A stretch of DNA of 64,000 nt from Allolobophora icterica (lineage: Eukaryota; Annelida; Clitellata; Crassiclitellata; Lumbricidae), in NCBI GenBank assembly GCA_963556255.1, contig OY744607.1, positions 2,013,328-2,077,327 of the forward strand. Direction: 5' to 3'. The notes below the pieces were generated by a model that was not told the origin of the DNA, made no database searches, and worked only from the letters and a program-made list of their open reading frames with translations. The position numbers were made by a program, and so were the translations under genes. Positions 46,801 through 51,347 of this stretch are shown here, one piece after another (the first letter of the stretch is position 1; each line of letters starts with the position of its first letter).

Positions 46801-47793
46801 CAAAGAGTCGAAGGTCGAACTCTGAGATGAAGGACGATTCAAGGCTACATTGACTACGAAGAAGAAGAACAGTCCATTAAGCGAGCCCTGAGTATGAATT
46901 GTTAGCGACTTCATTTTCTTAGCCTTGGCATATGAGGCTAAGACACATTCATCAAGTGCCACTATCTAATGACCAAGCATCAATCGATTGGCACTGAGCA
47001 ATTGCGAGTGAAGGACTTGCTCAAGGTCAGTGGCCAGTCCTATATTCCTTGCTGTATCTTCCCACTGACAGCGTACGGTCAGTGTACTCATTGTAGACGA
47101 CTTGTTTGGGGCACAGGTGGAGTTGAAATCCTTAAACAAATTTCTGCCCTAACTGACATTTACTAAAGACTATGAAAATGAATGCTCTGAACAAAAGGTA
47201 ATTTGTTCAAATAAAGGAAATAGTTACAGTTAGAATTAATATTAGATGCATTGTTTTTCTTGCTGTGGAAGTTTTATTATAACTGGTTTTTGCTAACAGT
47301 ATTGTAATTTAAGCAATAAATAACAATAAAGAGTAAATAATGATAAATATGACTTTAAAGTTATAAAGGTTCATGCAATGATGCCTTGAGAAAAGGTTTA
47401 TTGTAATGAAAAGCATGAGTAGTTCTTAAAACTTTACCAAGGAGAGTGTACTAACAGCGACTGGGAAACCAATGCAGCTCATCGTTAAAACGTAGGGCCA
47501 AAATCTTTGGAGCCAGGTAGAAATTAACAACATGACATTAGAAAATATAATTAATTTCAGTTGTGTTCAAAGTCATAATTAATTTGTTGTCACTGTCATT
47601 GATGATGATGATGATTATGATGACGATGATGATGATATAGTGATGATGATGGTGATGATGGCAGGGTTGGTGGCAGTGGTGATGGTGCATGTTTCTGAAT
47701 TACAGAGAAAACAGTTTGATACGAAATCCTACCTAGTCCAATCGCAAAATCCAAACAAAATATCGAAAAAGTCACAACCCCGACTCCAATCAT
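20874..47793 (-). CDS. polycystin-1-like receptor/channel with N-terminal fucolectin domain, 22 exons
   Basis: Assembled by eye. Exons: 47733-47793, 46638-46853, 45526-45744, 44140-44844, 43486-43695, 42558-42707, 39326-39555, 38062-38306, 36985-37057, 36301-36579, 33491-33912, 32522-32735, 31409-31639, 30089-30209, 29335-29494, 28021-28194, 27228-27436, 26104-26715, 25399-25667, 23909-24053, 22769-22969, 20874-22258. All junctions have AG/GT and all phases close, giving 6,531 nt (about 2,176 residues). Order: signal peptide, fucolectin (FTP) domain, REJ, GAIN/GPS, helix 1, PLAT, further membrane segments, polycystin extracellular domain and channel. Family members act at cilia, sperm or other surfaces, usually paired with a PKD2-type subunit. 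No PKD repeats, LRRs or C-type lectin domain are seen. The start is set by the signal peptide exon. The least certain boundaries are exons 6, 7 and 18. Confidence 0.88.
22287..22545. repeat. AAT/ATG microsatellites in intron 21
   Basis: Runs of trinucleotide repeats (22,297-22,358 and 22,485-22,535). The Ile-rich open frame here is an artefact. Another degenerate tRNA-like piece ('gtagctcagccagg') lies at 22,627-22,675. Confidence 0.7.
23383..23580 (+). mobile_element. SINE family B
   Basis: A good tRNA-like head: A box 'gatggtctagtggtaag', then 'ctgtcaaccgagaggtcgg', then a B box with one extra base, and the body ending at 'gaaaggactggcc'. It lies in intron 20, antisense to the gene. Simple ATT and CAT repeats follow at 23,685-23,840. 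Confidence 0.8.
24088..24178. repeat. minisatellite 'gacgaggttgg'
   Basis: Eight units of 10-11 bp just upstream of a LINE fragment. Confidence 0.9.
24179..24480 (+). pseudogene. LINE ORF2 C-terminus and 3' tail (family C)
   Basis: The frame reads DFSVAGPRVRNPLPVS then S-L-V-S-F-H-S-Q-L-N-T-Y-L-F, the C-terminus of CR1/L2-type LINE polyproteins. A shared tail follows ('ttgacctgattgtggcttgg', 'gccttgtgcatttgacaccg', 'aatagaagttac'). Fragment only, 5'-truncated, antisense in intron 19. Confidence 0.75.
24533..25033. repeat. AAT microsatellites and SINE-A fragment
   Basis: Three AAT tracts (24,533-24,576, 24,705-24,727, 24,863-24,908) alternate with two related copies of a segment containing 'cctgagggat' and 'acctcggg'. 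A third relative lies at 30,330-30,625 in the other orientation. A minus-strand SINE-A tail piece is at 24,956-25,013. Confidence 0.65.
25205..25345 (-). mobile_element. SINE family A
   Basis: Minus-strand head with B-box 'ggttcgagcctcctcc' and box A near 25,325-25,340. The body is interrupted near 25,230. It runs up to the end of exon 19 in intron 19. Confidence 0.65.
25399..27436 (-). CDS. polycystin-like exons 17-19: membrane helices after PLAT (about residues 1237-1600)
   Basis: Exon 17 (27,228-27,436) has HHLWFSIYGKPSRSTFSRVQ then R-L-T-C-C-L-S-L-L-L, very close to the polycystin-1 family. Exon 18 (26,104-26,715) continues 'FETCLLTFPINIFIAWLFRS', a basic cytoplasmic loop, then 'LPWWVLFCAYFLVFVIVILC' and 'FIGQPLKVIALAIFFSLIFK'. 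Exon 19 (25,399-25,667) has an Arg-rich stretch and another helix, 'VRYTLFMYLVLLITYTQRN'. The donor of exon 18 (gaag|gttggt) was chosen for phase and is the least certain here. Confidence 0.85.
26806..27165 (+). mobile_element. SINE family A, three tandem bodies
   Basis: A headed copy (26,808-26,945, with 'gggttcaatcctcc') is followed by two more bodies beginning 'cctgagatggttactg' and 'ccctgagacgggtactgcat'. Each ends in 'gcgctt(aataaa)'. Only the first has the tRNA-like head, so this is a local amplification or head-truncated tandem of one SINE, in intron 17. Confidence 0.75.
27480..27935. repeat. CTT/TAT-rich low-complexity tract
   Basis: About 450 bp of 'ttcttctatatcttcttcta' type sequence in intron 16. 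The Ser/Ile/Phe-rich open frames on the plus strand are artefacts. Confidence 0.9.
28021..30209 (-). CDS. polycystin-like exons 14-16: PLAT domain (about residues 1086-1237)
   Basis: Exon 14 (30,089-30,209) reads YAYLVTVYTGSRRGAGTTSD, the PLAT/LH2 start. Exon 15 (29,335-29,494) has 'FIIRTNRILGSIYAIHVWHH'. Exon 16 (28,021-28,194) ends with Y-Y-F-I-C-D-A-W-L-A-V-D. In polycystin-1 this intracellular beta-sandwich follows helix 1 and binds lipid and proteins. Exon 16's acceptor lies 13 bp from a 646-bp (TTGGA)n array. Confidence 0.87.
28207..28852. repeat. (CCAAT)n pentamer satellite, about 646 bp
   Basis: Almost pure CCAAT, broken by periodic 'caattccaa' variants that form a higher-order pattern. 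It begins 13 bp upstream of the acceptor of polycystin exon 16 (minus strand). The 213-residue 'DWIGL' frame is a repeat artefact. Confidence 0.97.
29020..29250. repeat. tandem repeat 'aaactactataactctaaa', unit about 23 bp
   Basis: Nine to ten units with minor changes, in intron 15. Confidence 0.88.
29637..30000 (+). mobile_element. SINE family A split by a microsatellite, followed by a second body
   Basis: The A-box part 'ggtagctgattggttaaa' (29,640-29,657) is separated from 'accttgtaacacggagagta' (29,819) by about 155 bp of AGAC/AGAG repeats. The body continues to about 29,957, then a partial second body follows. In the other copies these two parts are adjacent. Confidence 0.7.
30290..30830. 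repeat. ATT microsatellites with interspersed repeat
   Basis: ATT tracts at 30,293-30,330, 30,467-30,505 and 30,748-30,829 flank two copies of a segment ('ccgaggtaccaaggatccct', 'gttgaaccgttg') that also occurs inverted near 24,600 and 24,750. This is a dispersed repeat of unknown class in intron 13. Confidence 0.65.
30920..31250 (+). pseudogene. two LINE 3' ends
   Basis: The first (30,920-31,050) reads [13 protein letters not shown] then 'gtggcgctatataaatttac', as at 33,170, 53,300 and 58,520. The second (31,085-31,250) has 'agacctttcttttccctcgg' and 'gaggcgctttataaat', a related LINE 3' end. A fragment of the family C tail follows at 31,258-31,315. These are truncated, non-functional copies in intron 13. 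Confidence 0.6.
31409..33912 (-). CDS. polycystin-like exons 11-13: GAIN domain, GPS and first membrane helix (about residues 797-1085)
   Basis: Exon 11 (33,491-33,912) contains 'KLTSPVDIFI', a GAIN-like strand of polycystins. Exon 12 (32,522-32,735) has 'LHWSVTQGDWSEDGC', the W...GC half of the GPS. Exon 13 (31,409-31,639) has HCQCTHLSTF, completing the GPS with an HL|S cleavage triad. Helix 1 follows ('IGIITVSVVIFLYLLLLIW'), then ARRADKLDEK as in polycystin-1. All key GPS Cys, Trp and His residues are present, so self-cleavage is plausible. A telomere-like repeat begins directly at exon 12's donor. Confidence 0.85.
31815..32042 (+). mobile_element. hAT-type MITE copy, worn
   Basis: Shares 'tgggtgtttctccaaacttt', 'ggtgggtcttgtccccctcg' and the end 'gatcgccgcccatg' with copies at 33,239 (inverted, intact) and 38,420. 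The left end is degraded and I see no clear target duplication. Confidence 0.6.
32043..32360. repeat. tandem repeat, unit about 30-33 bp
   Basis: About ten units of 'actgttaccacaataaacaa' plus 'gt(a)tcaatagagt', in intron 12. The open frames across it are artefacts. Confidence 0.88.
32466..32521. repeat. interstitial telomere-like (CCCTAA)n
   Basis: CCCTAA-type repeats, about eight units with some C-loss variants. On the gene strand the repeat starts at the donor of exon 12 (cag|gtcagggttaggg). It is too short and too internal for a chromosome end. Confidence 0.85.
32868..33110 (-). mobile_element. SINE family B
   Basis: On the minus strand the tRNA-like part ('ctctcggttaacagtccaga' read on plus) is followed after a gap by the body and 3' end with AAG/CTT-rich tail at 32,940. 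The order of parts on the plus strand suggests a partial deletion or rearrangement between head and body. Confidence 0.65.
33150..33480 (+). pseudogene. LINE 3' end split by a MITE
   Basis: Sequence like 'ttcgatcgtggtttgccatt' and 'gagcgcctctgcggagtttc' runs to 33,238 and resumes at 33,443 with 'gaagtggcgctataaaaact'. A MITE with an 8-bp duplication sits between. It is a non-functional tail of the same family as 30,920-31,050. Confidence 0.7.
33239..33442 (-). mobile_element. hAT-type MITE, 204 bp, nested in a LINE tail
   Basis: Ends 'caggggctgcgatc' and 'gatcgccgccactg' form inverted repeats. Perfect 8-bp duplications GAAGTGGC lie at 33,231-33,238 and 33,443-33,450. The interior matches the copies at 31,815 and 38,420. 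Removing it and one duplication restores the LINE tail 'cttgaagtggcgctat', which confirms the boundaries. Confidence 0.88.
34213..35560 (+). pseudogene. CR1/L2-type LINE, reverse transcriptase half and C-terminus
   Basis: Frames read AAFDTIDHSL, LSCGVPQGSVL(D)PLLF, then YADDTQLFIS (the catalytic Y-A-D-D box), 'NPSKTEFIILG', 'NLGVIFDPHLSF' and 'LKSLHWLKITERI'. At least one frameshift occurs near 34,590, and a stop near 35,070. The downstream part (to about 35,400) resembles the C-terminus of these LINEs. It is 5'-truncated and antisense in intron 10 of the polycystin gene. Confidence 0.85.
35990..36115. repeat. AAT-rich microsatellite
   Basis: Imperfect AAT/ATA repeats in intron 10. A short dispersed repeat with 'agggcaccagcttattcacg' follows at 36,205-36,265 and recurs at 2,600, 49,705, 50,885 and 54,265. 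Confidence 0.7.
36301..44844 (-). CDS. polycystin-like exons 4-10: REJ region (about residues 166-796)
   Basis: Exon 4 (44,140-44,844) has 'CFSNCAEYLNPAFRLVLRF' followed by a Cys pair and L-L-Y-V-W, the REJ signature. Exon 5 (43,486-43,695) has 'INPKEGYALETQFEIVC', matching the REJ C-x-V-x-P-x-x-G-x-A-L-x-T-x-F pattern. Exon 6 is 42,558-42,707. Exon 7 (39,326-39,555) has 'SHGDLRESMHHVLDALS'. Exon 8 (38,062-38,306) has 'SLEDIVDIS'. Exon 9 is 36,985-37,057 and exon 10 is 36,301-36,579. REJ (receptor for egg jelly) modules occur in PKD1, PKDREJ and sea urchin sperm REJ proteins. They lie outside the membrane, upstream of the autoproteolysis site. Confidence 0.82.
36640..36780. repeat. (TA)n/(TATG) microsatellite
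   Basis: Alternating TA, TATA and TATG tracts in intron 9. Confidence 0.9.
37252..37530 (-). mobile_element. SINE family B, near full length
   Basis: From the 3' end (plus 37,252, complement of 'cagcttaagggactgctccc') through the body ('tatggtcagtgtactcatta' on plus) to the tRNA-like head ('cctctcggttgacagtccag' on plus) with the A-box part near 37,510. It is sense to the polycystin gene in intron 8. ATC and AATC repeats follow at 37,580-37,635 and 37,800-37,850. Confidence 0.8.
37910..38075. repeat. four to five copies of the exon 8 donor junction, unit about 36 bp
   Basis: On the minus strand the end of exon 8 and the start of intron 8, 'gatatcagtcg|gtaacgtaga', recurs at about 38,061, 38,023, 37,987, 37,952 and 37,918 with changes, followed each time by 'cccatgtagttctt'-like sequence. 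The exon edge itself is part of the unit. Confidence 0.75.
38420..38585 (+). mobile_element. hAT-type MITE copy, 3'-truncated
   Basis: Left end 'cactggcggcgatcttgttt' and interior 'gggtgtttctcaaaatttgg' match the intact copy at 33,239-33,442. The right end runs into an ATG microsatellite. Confidence 0.65.
38650..39192. mobile_element. hAT-type MITE, 543 bp, palindromic
   Basis: Ends CAGTGTGATTCTC and GAGAATCACACTG (near exact inverted repeats) with perfect 8-bp duplications TGGTGATG at 38,642-38,649 and 39,193-39,200. The arms are built of 'tagttatagttaacgttaac' motifs. An internal end-like copy, 'gaaaatcacactg', at 38,830 suggests a composite. The duplication lies within an ATG repeat, so a slight shift of the exact site is possible. 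Confidence 0.85.
39587..42290. repeat. 37-bp satellite array, about 73 copies
   Basis: A very regular unit, 'cttggatttgttacagtttg' plus 'atttgatttgattacag', with a C/T switch (tacagc or tatagc) and a few 'tacaac' variants. The last units near 42,270-42,370 are divergent. It fills most of intron 6 of the polycystin gene and ends about 35 bp before the acceptor of exon 7. Confidence 0.97.
42371..42540. repeat. ATG/AAT microsatellites
   Basis: Imperfect trinucleotide repeats between the satellite and exon 6. Confidence 0.8.
42808..42950 (+). mobile_element. SINE family A
   Basis: Clear head 'ggtagccgattggtaacagc' with 'gggttcaagcctcccc' as B box, then the family body to about 42,950. ATT microsatellite follows at 42,960-43,050. 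Antisense in intron 5. Confidence 0.78.
43230..43485. repeat. degenerate tandem repeat next to exon 5 donor
   Basis: On the minus strand, units like 'gttagtaggtattttacatt' and 'agtagttattagtagttagt' begin directly at the exon 5 donor (cgag|gttagtaggta) and decay over 250 bp. Unit length varies (about 23-40 bp). The donor-adjacent intron bases appear in the unit; the exon edge does not clearly. Confidence 0.65.
43910..44150. repeat. seven copies of the exon 4 donor junction, unit about 37 bp
   Basis: On the minus strand 'ttcttcatggttacag|gtagttacc' marks the true end of exon 4 at 44,140. The same junction recurs at about 44,099, 44,064, 44,027, 43,990, 43,953 and 43,917. Each unit holds the last 16-20 bases of the exon and the first 17-20 of the intron. 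Confidence 0.85.
45345..45535. repeat. twelve copies of the exon 3 donor junction, unit 15 bp
   Basis: On the minus strand the unit is 'tttatgaag|gtaatg', with tat/tgt/cat changes. The first (45,525/45,526) is taken as the true donor because the FTP domain normally ends at Glu-Val-Tyr. The unit is a multiple of three and the frame stays open through all copies (repeat peptide G-N-V-Y/C/H-E). Confidence 0.88.
45526..46853 (-). CDS. polycystin-like exons 2-3: fucolectin/FTP domain (about residues 21-165)
   Basis: Exon 2 (46,638-46,853) reads NVALNRPSSQSS, then C-S-R-T, then NPWWMVDFG. Exon 3 (45,526-45,744) carries CSGCGRYLVLQVVG and FCEIEVY. This is the order of the eel-fucolectin/tachylectin-4/pentraxin-1 (FTP) fold, split by a phase 1 intron. 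In fucose-binding members a His follows Cys-Ser-x and an Arg sits in an N-R-x-D motif. Here those places are Arg (C-S-R-T) and Thr (K-T-D), so classical fucose binding may be lost. Exon 2's acceptor is made by a SINE (46,856-47,160). Exon 3's donor is repeated twelve times (45,345-45,535). Confidence 0.8.
45790..46025. repeat. tandem 'acctggtttatctatat' and (TA)n
   Basis: About eleven 15-17-bp units followed by TA microsatellite (45,962-46,018) in intron 2. Confidence 0.88.
46205..46625. repeat. tandem 'acagattagattacatcaca', unit about 25 bp
   Basis: Irregular array of 'cagattagattacatcacat' units filling intron 2 up to 13 bp from the exon 2 donor. Confidence 0.85.
46856..47160 (-). mobile_element. 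SINE family B containing a nested SINE A; its 3' end forms an exon acceptor
   Basis: The SINE B body is sense to the polycystin gene. Its 3' end reads 'ggactgttcttcttcttcgt' and is followed at once by 'ag|TCAATGTAGCC', the acceptor of exon 2. A minus-strand SINE A fragment (about 46,938-47,030) lies inside, splitting 'gcatatgagg' from 'cagtcctata'. The tRNA head of SINE B is truncated near 47,160. Confidence 0.75.
47600..47665. repeat. ATG microsatellite
   Basis: Imperfect GATGAT repeats in intron 1 of the polycystin gene. Confidence 0.85.
47733..47793 (-). CDS. polycystin-like exon 1: signal peptide
   Basis: ATG at 47,793 begins MIGVGVVTFSIFCLDFAIGL, a short hydrophobic leader. The exon ends at ctag|gtagga in phase 1. 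Joined to exon 2 it gives ...AIGL-VNVALNRPSS, placing the predicted cleavage right before the lectin domain. This join is the main reason for calling it the first coding exon. Confidence 0.7.
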
Positions 47794-49262
47794 ATCACCT
47801 CATCTCCTGTAAAAGTAAAACAAGAAGCAATTAATTTCTTAAACACACTTGTTCGACGCTTTTATTCTAGTCGTCGCCGATGAATTAGATAAATTAATGC
47901 ACAAACATTTTGATAGTGAATTTGTGCAGAGGAGGATCGGATCTACTTTGAAATGAATGAAGCTGAAGCTTCAGGGCCCCCGGCCCCAGCCCCGGAAGCG
48001 ACTCAGACTGTAGCACATGATAGCTTACAAATTTAAACAGTTTAAGCTTCAGGGCCCAAAAATGTAGGTCAGCCTCTTTATTTCTGTAAAATGTTCTTTC
48101 ATAACTTAAATTCATCAAGCGTTATACATGTATCTCGAGAGGCACCTATAAGAAATGCGTTACTATCATAGGGGCCTACGGTCGGCTTTTTTTCTAAAAT
48201 CGGCCCTAATCAACACTTTAACTTACAATGAGCAAATATAAGCACTGGTCAGCTAAAGATTTTATTGTCTTAAAAATTAAACTTTACGTTTTAAAACAAA
48301 AAATTCATCCAAAGCGTCTCCGTCGATAGCACATAATTTCCCAATAATAAAAATTATGTTCGGAATTCAAGTAAGCAAGTAAGTAGGTAGTCTAGCACTG
48401 AAACAAGTAATACAAAGACCTACAGAAAAGTGATAAAACACTTATGTCTTTTAGTGTAGTTTAATGCCGAGACAAACTTTATTTTTTTGCTGATTCTCGG
48501 TCAGTTTGAGTCAGGTTTGGTGGAAGGCCACGGATCGAGTGTAAAAATATAGACCATAAAAGCCCAAGCTTTCTTCAAAATGCGAGTTAAAGACCATAAA
48601 GCCCAAGCTTTCTTCAAAATGCGAGTTTCTTGAAAGCTTTTGCTGTAACACTTCAAACATTCATATTCAACTTGTAACACTGTGACATAAAATTGTTCTT
48701 TTTTTATCAGGTCCCGTTTTAATTTCGCCTTGAATTATTGGCTTTAATGACTGTTAGTGTTTTAAGTTTCTTCTGTTGCATTTGAATTCTTGTGTTACTC
48801 ATACATTGTCATATATATAGTATGGAATCTCTAGATATTTCTGTGCGTGTTTTTCTCTCAAAACACTCCTCGCAAATATTATCATGAATCCTTTTCCCCT
48901 CTGACCTCCCTCGCCGCTAGGATTCTAAATACCATCCACCAGAGTGCTGTTTGGCAACTGGTCATATTAAAGAATATACTTACTTACTTACTTTTTTACT
49001 TTCAAAGCCGTCTGACTATCTGCCTAACTGACCTTGAATCTTGACATGGAACCGCACTTGACGTCACCTGCCTATCGATTTTGTTTTGACTAAGCGCCTG
49101 TGAATAACCAGGCTGGTTCCAGTGAGTTAGAATTTTCTGAGATTACGATAAATTGTGGCGCCATAGAACTACCGGTGCTGTTTCGTATAAATCTCTTTGG
49201 GCTAGTTAGTGCCTTGCGCTGGTTGCTTTACATATTTTGAGACAACAATATTTTGGTTTGAA
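47794..49262. promoter_or_regulatory. divergent intergenic region between polycystin-like and codanin genes
   Basis: The two start codons are 1.47 kb apart and point away from each other, so both promoters and 5' untranslated exons should lie here. I see no convincing TATA box. A duplicated 37-39-bp segment ('aagcccaagctttcttcaaa') lies at 48,555-48,630, and a 'agcttcagggccc' word is repeated near 47,970 and 48,045. Unspliced 5' UTR upstream of either ATG cannot be ruled out. Confidence 0.45.
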
Positions 49263-51347
49263 ATGGCGGCAGGTTTACTTACGAAAGTAATTGACAAAAC
49301 TGTCACGGCCAATGCATTGATTAAATGGCTGACAAACGAGGACGATGAAACACCGGTAGAATACTTATATTTATTAATTGCCTGCATTTGTTATATCGGG
49401 AAAAGGTAAGGGAATGGGTGACTTTGGGCCATTACAATGTCACCACCCTGTCAGGCCAAACCAGTGCTTGCTACATGCCCATGCAAGCAGCTTGGAATTA
49501 TTTCTTGCCAAAAGTTCAAGATATTGTCACGATAAAAAGAAACAAAATAAGTCAACAAATTAAAAGCAAACAAATCCATACAATCTTCTCCTTTCCAAGG
49601 CCTCAACGAAACTAGCCTTAGCAGCTCCTCAGTCTCCCCCTCTGCTCTCTCTGGCAACTCCTATCTTCCCTTTACATCTCTGGGAACCTCCTTCTGACAC
49701 GATGTAGCGCTCGTGAATGAGCTAGTACCCTGTGCTTAGCTACAGAGTAGCGCTTATGAAATTTGGAATTGGAATTATGATTACAAGCACAAACGAACAA
49801 AGAAGACACTGTCGAATCCCACACTGGACTTCGTATCTCCTACACATTGGCATACGATCAATTTTTTGGCAGTTGGGAATTGTGGGATATTAATGGAGTA
49901 GCTCAGGTTAGAGAGTAAGTTAAGATAAAGTATCTTTACTATCTCTGTTTCAGATATCAGATGAACTTTCTACAGCTACAGTAAACAAGTCAGAGTTTGT
50001 GCCGTTTTTCCTCAACTATCTTCGAGGGCAGGCATCCTGGTTGCTTCGTGACACCAAACCATCTTCAATATCACCACTAAAAACACCTATCTCTGCCAAA
50101 AACGTAAAAGCGAATGGCCACTTCTCTTGCACACCTGGCCATAGGTCGAACTACAAAACTCCAAATTCGGCTCAACGCATTCAACACTTTGATTCACGCA
50201 CAAGAGAAAACTCGTTCTCTTCAAATGTATCATACGAAACGCCACCCCAGAAATGGGGCGCAAGGTCAAACAACACATCAGGCAGTCTCTCGGAGACCAG
50301 CTTTACAAACTCGACGAGCGGGAGGAGAGAAAATCGACGCCAGAAACCCCAGCGCAGTCTCGGCGACTTCCTGTCCCCAGCGAACAGTGGTAGGCCAGAC
50401 AGAGTTCGTAATGATGACTGTTCGCCATCAATTAGTAGCAGGTGGTCGAACGGTCGAGGGAGAGGCCCTAGCAGCGGTGAAAGGTGGATGAAAAATTCTC
50501 AGCGGAATGAGGAGTTAAACGAGCCGTTACCTGTATTCAACCTGGCAAACGTTGATGACTTTCCTGCTGTGATGAAATCGAAAGAAGCACCAAGGTTAAA
50601 ACGAGAAGCCAAGTTCTGAATATGTGCATCTTTTTCATATTTGTTTATGTGTATATGCTTGTATGTATATGGGTGAGTATATTTGTCAACATCTTGAATA
50701 GGTGCTATATAAATTTGCTGAATAAACAATGAATATATGTACCAAGATGCTAAGTAAAGATTGCAGACTGCATCCTCTAAATATCTCAGTAATTGTGAGT
50801 TAAGGTAGGCTGAGAAGGATTGTTGAGTCTAATGGAATATGGTATCGTAATGTCGAGATTTCTACAGTGTCCAAAACACCCAGGGTGCGGGAATCAGCTT
50901 ATTCACAGGCGCTCAGTCAAAACAAAATCCGTAGGCAGATAGAGTTAAAATCGGTTCTGTCAAGATTCAAGGGTCAGGCAGGTAGACAGTAGGACGGTTA
51001 GAGGGTGGATGGTGTTTAGAATTGAAGCAGCAAGAGAGGTATGGGAAGAGAAGGAATCATTTACAATTGACAACTTCCAAGCAGACAGAATTATGTATAA
51101 TTGAAAAACAATTCTTATATCATTATTCATGCTTTAATGGAATTTGTCTAAAGGAAATTTTGTTGTATGTACCTGATTGCAGGCAGGGCGTTGCCGCTAA
51201 ATCTCGTCGAATCGTTCCCACTCCAGTGAGTTCTGTGGGACAGTCGGACGATCCGAGCACATCCTTCTTGAAGGTCGTCGACGTTCCTGCACCGGCGAAA
51301 GTGATGCCTCGCTCCATCTGGGCCAAACCACCAGAAACCACCTCTGG
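49263..51347 (+). CDS. codanin exons 1-3: N-terminus, disordered region and ASF1-binding motif
   Basis: Exon 1 encodes the helical start. Exon 2 (49,954-50,594) has '[15 protein letters not shown]' as in human (EFVPFLLNFLREQSS), then a long Ser/Asn/Arg/Pro-rich disordered stretch and '[12 protein letters not shown]'. Exon 3 (51,183-51,347) has [11 protein letters not shown] (51,202-51,234), equal to the human RRINPTPVS. This R-R-I/V-x-P-T pattern is the B-domain type used by HIRA, CAF-1 and codanin to bind ASF1. Donors of exon 2 (caag|gttaaa) and exon 3 (ctgg|gttcgt) are weak but required by phase. Confidence 0.82.

Noticed and set aside
20874..47793. PKD (Ig-like) repeats, LRR or C-type lectin domain in the polycystin-like gene
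   Set aside because: Searched by eye between signal peptide and REJ; only the FTP domain is found.
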